Source of the DNA: Deroplatys truncata
Taxonomy: Eukaryota > Arthropoda > Insecta > Mantodea > Mantidae
NCBI GenBank assembly: GCA_030765065.1
Contig: CM060990.1
Coordinates: 459,504,321 to 459,568,320 of the forward strand
DNA length: 64,000 bases
Direction: 5' to 3'
Within the stretch, counting starts at the first letter, position 1; every line of letters begins with the position of its first letter. Of this stretch, positions 12,173 through 23,192 are shown in pieces. The translations under genes and the position numbers were made by a program. The notes below the pieces were generated by a model that ran no database searches, had not been told where the DNA came from, and was given only the letters and a program-made list of their open reading frames with translations.

Positions 12173-13240
12173 TTAGGTTATTTTTCGACAGTCTCCATAT
12201 CGGTTTGTGCACTTGTCGCTTCGTGGGATGAGTTTGAATATTTCCTGCGGGTAAAAATCCTGTCCTTGCGTGTTCAGCCACGTTGTCGCGAAGTGTTTCA
12301 GCTCCTCGCCTGAAGCGAATCGTCGGTCTTCTAGGTGCGCTTTCAAGTGAGGAAAGAGGTGAAAGTCGCTTGGAACGAGGTCCGGGCTGCGCGAAGAGTG
12401 GTCGATGATGTCCAAGCGAAACTGCTTCAACAGCGTGGTCTTCTGGGCTGTATGAGGTCGTGCGTTGTCGTGGAGGAAGATGGCGCCCTCGGTGAGAAGT
12501 CCTGGCCGTTTCCTCCTGATTGCTTCGCGCAATCGTGTCAAGGTCTCGCAGTATTGGTCAGTGGTCACTGTGTGCCCTCCTTCCAAAAGCTCCACGAGTA
12601 TGATACCGGCGCTGTCCCAAAACACTGTGGCCATCACCTTCCTGGCAGATGGCGTCACATTAAACTTCTTTCTCTTTGGAAAGGAGGGGTGTTTCCACAA
12701 CATTAACGACCGCTTACTGCTGGAGTGTAGTGGTGGATCCATGTTTCATCACCCGTGACAATGTGGTGAAGAAAACTGTTCCCTTCCGTGGAGAACCGTT
12801 GTAAAAGTTGCAGACTTGTCCGCATGCGCTTCTCCTTGTGTTGGTTGGACAGATTTCGTGGAACCCATCGGGAACAATCTTTCCGGTACTGCAGAATATC
12901 GTGAACAATGTGACGAACGCTTCCGAACGACATTCCCAATTCTACCGTCATATGCCGTAACGTGATCTCCCTGTTGTCCTGAATCAGCTCATTTACATGT
13001 GCTGGGCTCAAATCTGTTGATGCCGTGCTGGGTCGGTCACTGCCATCCTCGTCGGTGACGTTTTCTCTACCGGCCGCAAACTTTCGACACATTCTGCGAC
13101 ATGCTGACGGGACGTTACAGCCTCTTCATAAACTCTACCAGCTGCCGGTGAATTTCAGCCGCGGTTACATGTTTCGCCTACAGAAATCAAATAACGGAGA
13201 GGATTTCTTCGCGAGACCACTTTTCCAAATAAATCGCCAT
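12173..13240 (-). pseudogene. Mariner transposase pseudogene (DDD)
   Basis: Transposase of the mariner family, which excises and inserts the element at TA. Read on the minus strand, the start lies near 13,240 (MAIYLEKW). Two in-frame stops and a frameshift follow in the N-terminal helix-turn-helix part. A good reading frame runs 13,092-12,703, through the linker to the first catalytic block (HHIVTGDETWIHHY). A frameshift at about 12,703-12,742 moves to the second frame, which ends at 12,173. That frame carries HDNARPHTA (second Asp) and SPDLVPSDFHLFP (third Asp) about 34 residues apart, as in mariner. The C-terminus is intact. The gene cannot encode a full protein but is younger than the 2.9-kb relic. 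Confidence 0.92.
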
Positions 13241-13828
13241 TTGTGTTTACCTACAACTAGCGCTGTAAGTAGCGAGTGGCCGAAACTCTGCACAGTTGCC
13301 AACCGCGTGTTTGAGAATTACCGAACACTACAAATTTCTCTACAACGGACGAAACTCCAGTAATATCGGCCTCGTAACCTTAGTTTCTGATCACCCCTCG
13401 TACATCAAAATAATCACCCACAAAAAGTTGGAACGACAAACTTATTATAAATTCTGATATGATGTATTCCTTTCATACTTTGTCTTCAAGGGGTGACGGA
13501 GTCCAGTTCTGTCTATTATCTCTTAAGAATATTTTAGAGTCAAAAGGAATTATCTCCCTTCTTTTAAAATTGTAAGATGGACACTCTCAATACGTTAAGT
13601 AAACCTCTGACTCATTTCGACGCAGAAAGACCATATGCTACTTTGAGAAAAAAAATGAATGCTAAGATTTTAATTTCTTGTTAAAGCCAGTGCACTGATT
13701 GAAAAGGAAGAAGAAAGTGTGCGTTATATTACTGAAAATAATGAAAATATGCTCCTTTCGGTAGTTTTTTGTTTCCATATTTGAACCGAGATATCGATAT
13801 GCACAGTATGCTCTAGATACATATAGCT

Positions 13829-14091
13829 CAGTTAGTTGTGTTGCCTAAAGAAATAGGCGCTTTGGAGAATAATATTTGCTATATATATCCTTAATATGTC
13901 AACTTTTCCGCTTCAACTGTGCAGAGGGCGGTCTACTGCAATAATGACACTATCACACCTATCGCCATCTATGATCTTTAGTAGATGTCACACTACACAG
14001 CTGAAACGAAGAATTTGCCTGTACATCGCGGGTGTAAATTACAAATACGATTTTCTAAAGCACTTATTACTTTAGGCAACGCAACTAACTG
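13829..14091. mobile_element. 263-bp MITE with ~38-bp TIRs
   Basis: Both ends begin cagttagttg(t/c)gttgcctaaag and stay similar for about 38 bp as an inverted repeat. The interior is non-coding. No clear TSD is visible, so the superfamily is open; the CAG start would suit hAT. Confidence 0.65.
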
Positions 14092-14416
14092 ATGTGTAGG
14101 TTTCAATGCTACGATTGCAAATAATTGTAGACTAGGTTTATTATTAAACAGCGCTGTAAACAGTTCTTCGCTATTTTCTCAAAATTGAATGTTTTCAGCT
14201 CTAGGAACATAAATCTCAAATGACTCACAGTAGAGAGGTACATTTTTGTGCAGTTGTTTCATTGTATAAATAACTGTTACCATAAACACAAAAATTTGCT
14301 GCTCTTAAACGAAAACAAAGTATTATTTAAACTATTATGTAAATGATAATCAGCTAGAATATGCCCTACATAAACACACGATAAGATAATTCTAATCTTT
14401 GGCGACTGTGCTATTA
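14092..14416. other. No gene recognised
   Basis: AT-rich spacer between the MITE and the DDE transposon relic. Confidence 0.4.
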
Positions 14417-15800
14417 TACAGACGAGTTTGAAGTCCACCGAGAAACTTCAGGGTGTGATTCCTGACTGGAAATGGAGCACAAAAGTTCTTATCACCCTGT
14501 GTCCGGAAATGCATAGTTTCCACGGTAGATGGCACTGAAGAACAACATCAAACAAAGAGCCCTGGTACACAGTACATGGCCTGAATCCCATCCATGTCAC
14601 AACAGATGTTCAAAGTGGCCTCCATGGGACGCAATGCACGCGTTCACACGTCGCATCATGGACTGCCTCACTCGTTCGAATGTTCCTGGCTGTGTCCGAA
14701 TATCGTCACAGGCTACGTGGACACGCTGTTGAAGGATCTGAACATCAGGATCAGGTCACCGTACACAATGCTTTTCTGATGCCCCCACAAGTAAAATTCC
14801 AGGGAGTTTAAGTCTGGTGATGGAGCAGACCGTACAATAGGGCCTTCACGTCCTATCCAACGTCTGGGGAAGATGTTGAGGTGTCGGCGAACATTAATGC
14901 GGAAGCGGTCTGGTGCTCAATCGTGCTGCAGCCACATTGCCTGTCGTATTGCCAAAAGCATATTCTTCGGCACTAGAGGCAGAGTGTTTTGCAGGAAGTC
15001 CAGATACGTTTCTCCATTCAGGCATTGTGGGGGAATAGCTGGTCCAAGTAGGCGATCGCCAATAATCCCTTACCAAACACTGATGCTGAACCGCTGATGG
15101 TGAGACGCTTCAACCATTCCGTGAGGATCTTCTGTAGCCCACAAATGACGACTATGCGGGTTAATGATGTCACCTCTAGTAAAGGTCACTTCATCGGTGA
15201 AGAGGATTGAAGACAGAAATCCCATAATGGTGATGGTTGTTGCACAAAGAAGCAACATAATCTTCCCATGGAGGAAAATCCGCACACGCTGGAGGTGATA
15301 GGGATAATAACGGTTGTCATACAGATAACCGTCCTTTGGCTCCCGTTGTCGTCCTCCGTGGACTAGTGGTACCGTGCTAGCCTCTAGTTCCCAAGGTCGC
15401 GGGTTCAAACCCGGCGGAGGGCGATGGATTTTTTCGGGCGTAAAAATCGTTAGCACGGCTTCCTTCGGAAGGGAAGTAAAGCCGGTGGTCCCGTGTCGTA
15501 GATTTACGGCACGTAAAAGAACCTCAAGCCTGATAAAGAGGCCTCTGAGCAAAATTACAGGTGTTTCACGCCCAATATAGAATGGGACGCTAAGAACCAT
15601 AGTAGTTAAAGAGCGTCCATAAATAAAACTCAATTTTGGCTCCCGTTGGTGGGCCAATTGCCTGGAGCTTGTACAGAAGGCTCCAAATGTTTTCCGAAGG
15701 GCCAGGGGGTTTAGAGGAAGAGAGGGAAGGAATGTCTTCTCGACTAGGCATGCCTGGGTATAGCAGACAGTAAGTGCCAGCTCAAAGGTCACATTTACTT
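14417..15800 (-). pseudogene. DUF4817/DDE_3-type transposase relic, split by a SINE
   Basis: On the minus strand, 15,340-15,070 encodes the first catalytic block (ILFTDEVTFTRGDIINPHS), followed by a DPHGMVEASHHQ stretch matching the DENPHAI..RHQ region of these insect Tc1/mariner-like proteins. Continuing through frameshifts, 15,070-14,760 carries the HDxAP second block and the SPDLNSLEFYLWGHQKS third block; then a C-terminal tail and 3' region run to 14,417. The N-terminal part, beyond 15,650, is separated by the S1 SINE at 15,349-15,634. A piece of the same 3' region recurs inverted at 21,886-22,001. Confidence 0.8.
15335..15648 (+). mobile_element. Full-length tRNA-derived SINE (family S1) with 14-bp TSD
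   Basis: The body at 15,349-15,634 (286 bp) starts with a tRNA-like head: A-box 'tggactagtggtaccgtg', then B-box 'gggttcaaacccggcgg'. A conserved body follows (shared with 6.2 and 27.7 kb), and it ends 'ccataaataaaactcaat'. The flanking duplication tttggctcccgttg (15,335-15,348 and 15,635-15,648) is perfect, indicating recent insertion into the DDE transposase. Pol III transcription from the internal boxes and mobilisation by a partner LINE are expected from family knowledge. Confidence 0.95.
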
Positions 15801-16050
15801 TTGTGTATGGTCGTATAATTCAGCGGTCTGGCTCTAAGAGGAAAGAAGACGAAAATAAATACTTTTCTCTTTACTAGATTTATCCAAGCGAAATAAATTA
15901 ACATGTTCTTTACATAGTATGTTGTTTAAAAATCAAATATTGCACTGTTAATGGGGGTGCTTCAGAAGTTTAAGATGCATTATTCAGTAATTTTCTTGAG
16001 AAACAAGGTGCACATATGTATATCTTGTTTTTAACGTTTGTTGCTGCTGC

Positions 16051-16083
<33 letters not shown>

Positions 16084-16639
16084 CGCTTCATAATTACCAT
16101 TAATAATATTAATGTCAAACTGTTGAAGCAACTTGAGCACAATTAAGTGCAACATTCAGTTTTCTTCAAAATGAGATAGGTATATTTTGCGTTTTTTACT
16201 GAAAAACGAATATAGATTCTTTTATTTCAAATAGAATTCCTCCTTCACAGACTCACGAGACAAAGGAAGAAAAAAGGTGGCAACAATATAGTGGACATAG
16301 AGTTAAAACAGCTATTGTATCCAAAAGGAGAAAATGTTGATAGATACGAGAAAAAAACGTTTAGCGCAAAATATGCAGTTTCTATATAGTTGTTTTATTG
16401 CTTAAGGTAAGATATAAGCTACATTTTAAAAATAGTGATCCGAAAGTGTAAATGCAGAACGGTCGATGTGCTTTTATTGCAACTGGTTCATTTGAAAGCA
16501 TTCTATTCTGAAAATTAAATTGCTTTCAAAAGTAAACTCGCTTTCAAATTACAAGTCTGATGAAGAAAACAAAAAATAAAAAAGATTTAGATACTTTGTA
16601 CTACGATTCACGTTCTGAATTCTTAAAATGCTTCTCTTC
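15801..16639. other. No gene; (ATA)n tract
   Basis: AT-rich DNA with an (ATA)n microsatellite at about 16,051-16,083. Nothing else recognisable. Confidence 0.45.
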
Positions 16640-17235
16640 CCTGGTCTAGAATGGAATGGGATGTGTAACGGAGGGGACTCGGCCCCGATCCAGTGAATGA
16701 GGATATTGTGCTTGTGCCTCTCGAGGGGGTACCCCCGGGAGAGAGGGAGGGAGGTAGGAAGGGAGGGAGGGACACCGGGCGGCCGGAACCAGGAGTGACG
16801 CACAGCAATGACAAGGTTCCTAAAGTTTCCAGATTGAGACGCCCCAACAGTCGGGCAGGCAAACCGGAAACCCCACTCCACAAGGAGGGTCCAACGCCCA
16901 GAGGGGGTCAGTATACGCCGGCAACCAGCCGAAGATCGAGAGACGCATGAGGTTCCACAGAGATCATCCTTTTTCCCTGCCACGCTGCTCCGGAACACCA
17001 TCGCCGACCCTTCCCACCCTGAAACAGACCTAACGGGGTTAAGGATGAATGAAATGAGGAATGGAACGATATACGGGGACTGAGAGAAACCGCATCAGCA
17101 TTCGCCTGACGACCCAGGAAAACTCCCGAAAAAATCCATGGGTCAGAGTGGGCGGTCGCCGGGAAGCAAACTAGGGATCTTCCGAATGCGAGTCGCGCGC
17201 GTTATCGCAGCGCCACCTGGACGGAAACTGTAAGA
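16640..17235 (-). mobile_element. tRNA-headed S2a element, minus strand
   Basis: The head at 17,140-17,220 has a decayed B-box and an A-box reading on the minus strand. The body matches the 18.6-19.1 kb copy in order: 'gaggggactcggc', 'gatattgtgc', 'gacaccgggcggccggaac', 'aggagtgacgc', 'agccgaa'. G+C content is much higher than the surroundings. ORFs on both strands here (for example 16,549-17,001) are chance frames in the element. Confidence 0.8.
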
Positions 17236-17239
17236 TCGG

Positions 17240-17815
17240 TAGTTCAAATCTCGGCTGTGACTGAATTTTTCAATCTGATCCTATCTTTCCAACCTTGTCC
17301 TGCACACGGCTTGAGTGAAAGTCTTCTTGTTAATTGAGATGAACTGGCATTGCAAACTTCGTTGTAACCATAAGAAGAATGCAATAGCTCAACCGATAGT
17401 CAGATTTTTATGTGGTGCCTTTGAAACTCCATGCTCTTTACATTATCACGAGAAAAATCTTACGTGTTGCATTCACATAACTTTCTCTTCTCGTCGTTCT
17501 ACAAATTCTTTTTACTAAATCTTATTTTGAGGTCTACTTCTTATAATCCACATAAACTTCCAATTCACATTTAGCCCATCTCTGTGGTGTGGGGTTCTGC
17601 CTCACATTCAAAAGATCCCGAGTTCAATCTAGGTTAGAGTGAGTTACCCGGATAAAGTTTTTTCCAGGGTTTCCTCTTATCCTGAGAAGATGAATGTCAG
17701 ATAACTCTAAGCTCTAGGGACCTCGGGCCCATTTGAACATCATTTTAACCATTTCGTTCATTCACCGTCCGTAATGCCCCACCCGGTTAAAAGACTTTAA
17801 TTAAATACCAAAAGA
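17240..17815 (+). mobile_element. tRNA-headed SINE fragments (two families)
   Basis: About 17,245-17,330 has a B-box-like 'gtagttcaaatctcggc' followed by 'tctttccaaccttgtcctgcacacggcttg', which recurs at about 60,010. About 17,578-17,800 has a separate tRNA-like head ('tctgtggtgtggggttctgcc', 'gagttcaatctagg') and a body with 'ccagggtttcctcttatcctgag', similar in layout to the 1.9-kb element. Ends are not sharply defined. Confidence 0.55.
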
Positions 17816-17819
17816 AAAA

Positions 17820-18610
17820 GTTCACATTTACACATTTCGTTGTAGTATACGTAGATAAAGCGATAGTCACATTTTCAAAAAGCATGTCACTACGTGATGC
17901 TTTGAAATTCCATGCTGTTTTATGACCGCGACAAAAACAAAACGAATAGCAACTTCTCAGTTACAAAAGGATTCAAACCAATACAAAAAATATCTGGGAA
18001 ATAGTTAATCTCATAAAATATATGTATGACAAACCGCATGCTCTTCTTGTGTAGCAAAACGTTGTCCATATTTTACGTTTACCAGTTATACAAAAGTCAT
18101 TCAGAACGAAGAAGACTTGAGAGGCTCTTCTCAGAAAATTCAAAATACATATTTCCTTTTTGTCATGAAACTATCTTAAACAGAGAGTATTTTAATCAAA
18201 CTCGTTAGGGCCATTTTTGAGAAAATAACAAATTTCGAACATTTTTCCATGTAAAGAGTTGTTCGGGGTGGGGGAGATTTTCTTGAAAATCTTTGTGTCA
18301 CATATTTGAAAGATGGTGAACTTAAATATCAAGTTTGGTATATAATCGACTTTTCGTTCTGGAGTTATGTTGTTTACAGAACATACAAGCATATGGAGCT
18401 TTTGCTATAAAATATGTATTGCATTCACATGACTTTCTCTAATCACTCTTCCGCAAACTATTCTTACAAAGCTTATTCTTGCATCTATTTCATGTTAATA
18501 CACATAAGCCTTCATCACTTATTTACGCAATTCGTTGTAGGTATAAGTAGAACATGTTAAACTAAATCGATAGTCAAACCCCTTAAAGCTGATCGCTATG
18601 TGATAGCTTT
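17820..18610 (+). repeat. Dispersed repeat R, forward copy
   Basis: It carries the R body: 'aaaagtcattcagaacgaag', 'ttttgtcatgaaact', 'gggccatttttgagaa', 'gaacttaaatatcaagtttg', 'gagttatgttgtttacagaa'. This matches 19,560-19,850 in order. Internal similarity between 17,460-17,560 and 18,420-18,520 suggests a partial tandem duplication. Confidence 0.65.
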
Positions 18611-18611
18611 G

Positions 18612-19140
18612 GATTGGTTGGCTACGGAGGGGACTCGGCACTGATCTACATAGTGGATATTGTGCCTGCACCTCACAAGGGGCAGTCTCCGGGAGGAAGG
18701 GTGGGGCGAGAGGAGACACCGGGCGGCCGGAACTAGGAGTGACGCCACAGGAATGGCAGGGTCCCTAAGTTTTCAGATAGAGACTCCACGTCAGACAGAC
18801 AGGCAGACCGGGGAACCCACCCCGCACAGAGGGGATCCAAAGCCCCTCAAGTGGGTTAGGATACCCCGATAGCCAGCCGAAAGCAGAGGGACGGAGACAG
18901 TCACAAAGAGCATCCTTTTCCCCTGCCAAACTGCACCGAAACACCATCGCTGACACTTCCAACCCTGAAAGAATCCAATGGATGAAAGATGAAGGGAAAT
19001 GAGAATGGAGATGAAATGGAGGGACAGGAAATTCGGGGATGTGAGAATCCTTCCGAGCATTCGCCTGGCTACCAGGAAAAAAAATGGATCAGAAGGTCGA
19101 CCACAGCAATCGAACCCACGACCTCCCAAATGCGAGCCAC
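18612..19140 (-). mobile_element. tRNA-headed S2a element, minus strand
   Basis: A second copy of the body seen at 16.64 kb. The tRNA-like head lies at about 19,080-19,135 ('aatcgaacccacgacctccc' is the B-box end on the minus strand). G+C-rich relative to its flanks. Confidence 0.8.
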
Positions 19141-19187
19141 AGACGTGATAGCTTTGAGATTCTGTTCTCTTTGTAATAACACGATAA

Positions 19188-19362
19188 AGAAGGAAAGAAA
19201 GAAAGAAAGAAAGAAAGAAAGGAGGAAAGAAGGAATGAGGGGAAGAACGAAAGAAACAAAGAAGTAAGGGAAGGAGGAAAGGCAGTAGGGAAGTAAGGGA
19301 AGTAAGGAAGTAAGTAAGGAAGGAAGGAAAGAAAGAAGTAAGGAAGGAAGCAAGGAAAGAAA
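19188..19362 (+). repeat. Purine-rich (GAAA)n/(GGAA)n tract
   Basis: A long low-complexity GAAAG/GGAAGTAA tract. The ORFs read from it are poly-K/E or poly-L/F/S artefacts. Confidence 0.95.
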
Positions 19363-19489
19363 AACAATAGCTATTTGCAGTTCAGAGAAGTATAAAGTAT
19401 TTGAAAATTAAAACTAATAACAAAGAAATTTCAGAATAGGTAAAATATAAAAATGTTATTTGACATAAAAATACAAACGTTATTTAATA

Positions 19490-19858
19490 TAAATTGTGTG
19501 CTTTATCAAGATCTACATTTATTGTGCAATAAGATTTTTCTCTCTTAGGATTTACTAGTTATCAAAAGCCATTCACAATAAAGACGAATTTAGGGACTAT
19601 TCCTAGAAAATTAAAGATATACATTTTATTTATCATTAAAATTAGCTTAAACATATGTTTTTTAATCTAAATCCTTAGAACCATTTTTGAAGGAACAAAA
19701 AGTTACGATAAATGCCCAATGTAAAGGGTAGTTTGGAGTGGGCGGTTTTCTTTAAAATCTCCGTGTCGTATTCTTGGAAGAAGTTGAACTTAAACACTAA
19801 GTTTGGTTGTTAACTAACTTTTGTTTTTGAGTTATGCTGTTCGCGGATACACAAACAA

Positions 19859-19861
<3 letters not shown>
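19490..19861 (+). repeat. Repeat R body, fullest copy
   Basis: The non-coding unit precedes the (CA)n tract and the 120-bp tandem array and shares ordered phrases with 17.8-18.4 kb (+), 1.26-1.69 kb (-) and 24.46-24.99 kb (-). This copy shows the composite order R body, (CA)n, tandem array. Confidence 0.7.

Positions 19862-19908
<47 letters not shown>
19862..19908 (+). repeat. (CG)n/(CA)n microsatellite
   Basis: Dinucleotide tract joining the repeat R body to its tandem array. Confidence 0.95.
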
Positions 19909-19911
<3 letters not shown>

Positions 19912-20715
19912 GACCTTTTCTAAAAAAATAAATTCATTGGATTCAGGGAGTGCAGACGTGATTTCTGGTGAATTACGACATTGAATTTCTAGGTGGAACA
20001 CAATACTTTTCTACTTACTGTAGCTACGTGGTAATGCTAAAAAATACTTACTTTGGATTCAGGGGGTCTCAAAACATGTATTTTCGGTGAATCTCGTTAT
20101 TCAATTTTTCGGTGGAACACAATACTTTCCCTACTTACTGTAGCTACGAAGTACAGAAAGTAAAAATGCTTACTTTGGATTCAGAGGGTCTCAAAACATG
20201 TATTTCCGGTGTATCTCATTCAATTTTTTGGTGGAATGCAATACTTTCCCTACTTACTGTAGCTACGTAGTAGAGAAGGTAAAAACGCTTACTTTGTTTT
20301 CAGGGAGTCTCAAAATATGTATTTCCGGTGAATCCCTTTATTGAATTTTTGGGTGAAACACAATACTTTGTCTACTTATTGCAGCTACGCAGTAGGAAAA
20401 ATAAAGACGCTTTCTATGGTTTCCGGGGTCTCAAAGGTATATTTCCGGTAAATCTCGTTTTTCAATTTTTCGGTGGAACACAATACTTTCCCTACTTACT
20501 GTAGCTACGTAGTAGAGAAAGTAAAAATGCTTAGTTTGGATTCAGGGGCCTCAAAACATGTATTTCCGGTGAATCTCGTTATTCAATGTTTGTGTGAAAC
20601 ACAATACTTTCTCTATTTACTGTAGCTACGTAGTAGAGAAAGTAAAAAGATTTACTTTGGATTCGGGGGGTCTCAAAACGTGTATTTCCGATGAATCCCG
20701 TTATTCAACATTCTC
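19912..20715 (+). repeat. ~120-bp tandem array (about 7 units)
   Basis: Each unit runs 'tttggattcagggggtctc', 'aaaacatgtatttccggtgaa', 'caatttttcggtggaacaca', 'atactttccctacttactgt', 'agctacgtagtagagaaagt'. Units are diverged but co-linear. One-unit pieces at 1-165 and about 24,480-24,620 show the unit also disperses. Confidence 0.9.
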
Positions 20716-21376
20716 GTCAGAAAGCGGGCACTCCGTAAAACATCCGCAGATAATGATATTCCTTTACTAAATGCAAATTACTCTTTTGTTATAATTGACT
20801 GATCATGTTTAGAAACTAGAGATAAATATGTATATCTATATGGGTTACCGAATATGACATACATATTATGGCAATAAAATTGGGTTATATTTTTGTCTAT
20901 AATCATGTTGGATTCCTATGATCAGCAATATGTTAGTAAAGGCATATTAACCAATTATAGTTTGAATTAGAGGGAAAACATGCTCCTTTATTTATTTATT
21001 ATTTAGTTATGTTTGCTTCTATGCAGCAACAAGCTTTGATACCACTGTGAGAACACAGTTCTGCCTTACTATGTATTCAATAAATACCATTCAAGCTTTA
21101 ATTTGCACCCCCTGAAAATCTTCTCACACTACACATTTTACATTTCGCTAATCTGAGCAGTCGTAAAGTTTTCCCCTTAACTATTAACCCTTTCAAAGCC
21201 GTGTCCTGCACTAGCCGATAAGGTATGGGCTACCAATCATGATAAGAGGTCTGTATGACAAACTGAATGCACTCACTCCTCCTCTTTCTCTTTTAGTCAA
21301 TACGATCGAGAGCGTAAACGTATATTTCGTTTCTACGCCATTTTCTAACCTTTGTTGTGGTTATCTGTGTAACTAT
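20716..21376. other. No gene recognised
   Basis: AT-rich spacer with no motif-bearing ORF. Confidence 0.4.
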
Positions 21377-21792
21377 TTAGCAGGACTGGCGCATCCTTGC
21401 ACCGTGGCCTAAAGCAACCAATGAAATGGCCATGGCTTCGCAAGGCGACGTACAGTGATAAATAATGTGACATAGACGCGAGGTGCAGTGAGATTTCCTT
21501 TGGCGCTCTTTGTACGTGCTCTGGGTTGCCAACTCCTCCATCAGCTGAACTGTGTCACGCAAATAGAGGACAGCTACAAACACTTCACAAAACGCGCTAC
21601 AAAACCTAAATACTAAATGCCGCAAAACGTTAAAATCTGTGTCGCTTTCTAATACATGAATAATAACCATAAATTTTCTCGCAATTGAAGAACTATGAGT
21701 ATGGCAACTAAGGAAGGCTTCAAAACAGCTTATTGGTGAGGGAATGTGCGGGATGCAGTGCAACACCAGACTGCTGATTGGCGGAAGCGTTG

Positions 21793-21806
21793 GTTGCCAT
21801 GGCAAC
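21793..21806. promoter_or_regulatory. Perfect palindromic X-box (RFX-type site)
   Basis: The sequence gttgccatggcaac is a perfect 14-bp palindrome and fits the RFX-factor X-box consensus. Inverted CCAAT (attgg) lies ~15 bp upstream and another CCAAT motif at about 21,417. The 21,377-21,810 block is less AT-rich than its surroundings. It may be a promoter-like patch of unknown target, or chance. Confidence 0.35.
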
Positions 21807-21885
21807 TCTTTCAAGCGCCCGTCTGCACCTAGCTGTCAGAATTGACTAGTTGTTTTAATGGAACTGTATGAGAGAATGTCGTCGT

Positions 21886-22001
21886 GCCATCTACGTGGAA
21901 ACTATGCATTTCCGGACACAAGGTGATATGAATTTTTGTGCTCCATTTCCAGTCAGGAATCACTTCCTGAAGTTTGTCGGTGGACTTAAAACTCATTCTG
22001 T
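21886..22001 (+). mobile_element. 3' fragment of the DUF4817-type DDE transposon
   Basis: This is the reverse complement of 14,417-14,533 with few differences: 'gtggaaactatgcatttccg', 'tgctccatttccagtcagg', 'ggtggactt'. Only the 3' region of the transposon is present. Confidence 0.8.
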
Positions 22002-23158
22002 AATATGTGAACAAAATTTGACCACCTCTGAATGGAACATGTTTAGATGTATTTCTGAAGTTTAGAAAACTAATCTTGCTTGCATAGGGAGATTTTTCTC
22101 CCTTTTGCAGTGTTACAAACGAAGCAAACAGGAGACAAAGAAGCTACACTACAACCATACTTAGACAAGTCTCGGCTCTTTCAAAGCTCCATAAACACGA
22201 GCTTTTGAACACTAAAATTAGTTACCAAACTAAATTATGCTCCTTCAGAGAAATCTACTTCCCATATTTTAGCTCCAATCAGCCAAATAGTCGTTCGAAG
22301 AACTGTCGATTATTGCCATAATTTTAAGCTTTAACAGCAAAAATATTGTATAACAGATGCAATTAGTTAATACAATTTGCCACCATTCCCCACTTATACG
22401 AATTTAGACTCGTAAACGAAATAAGTAATTACATCCAAATGATATTCAATCCTAATGATGTGAGGTAAGGCAGACATTCTATGCATTTAATTTTAACTGC
22501 AACACTCCCAATTTTATACGTATTGCCCCAGTGTCCCTTCCGAATCCATTTGGAATACTAAATATACCATTTTTCATTAAGGAACCAAAGGTGCGTTTTG
22601 TTTTTTTCGTTTGCACTGTTTACACCACTCTGTTCGATAGATTCGTTGCACCTGCGTACATATACACTAGCTGTTTCCAACTAGAAATACATACTGCACG
22701 GATTTTCGGGAAGTTTGTTTAAGAAGTAATTTACACAGATAAAACATACATCAGTCACTGTATTAAGACAACGTGGCCGAACTAAATAGTATTCATGTTT
22801 GTTGTAATTATGGGTGTCAGCAACCGTATTAATCTCAAAATGCTACCAATACTTGTTATGTACTTGTGCCGCGCATCCTCTTTGTTAGTGGTGTGATGAT
22901 CTGGTGAGACACGTACCTGAAGATCTAGCGGTGCACGTTGTTCATCTCTGTAGTGATAACTCTGGGATAATCTTCTCATTCCAGCTTGTGTGTGTAACTT
23001 ATTGTTGGTAACTTGTATTGTCGTTGTGGTTGTGGAGTATTATAGTGTATGTAATTGTTTTAATATGCTCCGGTAGCTCAGGGAGGCACTTTGTTCTTGC
23101 AGGGAGTGGGAAGACATAGGAGTTATGTTGAATAATTAGTACACTGTTCTTTAGTTTT

Positions 23159-23192
<34 letters not shown>

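Larger units (their letters stand above)
10965..13400 (-). mobile_element. Mariner element with 27-bp TIRs and an internal insertion
   Basis: The ends are inverted copies: cgaggggtgatcagaaacta at 10,965 and its complement ending at 13,400, extended to ~27 bp with one mismatch. The right flank is TA; the left flank reads CA, so the TA duplication has mutated on one side. The 2,436-bp length is about 1.1 kb above a normal mariner. The excess lies between the transposase stop (12,173) and the left TIR, where a pyrimidine-rich segment of different character sits. The transposase is on the minus strand. Confidence 0.9.

Noticed and set aside
16549..17001. 150-codon minus ORF and overlapping frames
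   Set aside because: Contained in a G+C-rich S2a retroposon; the other copy at 18.6 kb does not keep the frame.
19069..19367. Ser/Leu/Phe-rich ORFs
   Set aside because: Products of the GAAA/GGAA low-complexity tract.
21377..21814. 145-codon minus ORF
   Set aside because: No domain recognised; the less AT-rich composition of this block makes long open frames easier. Kept only as the context of the X-box.
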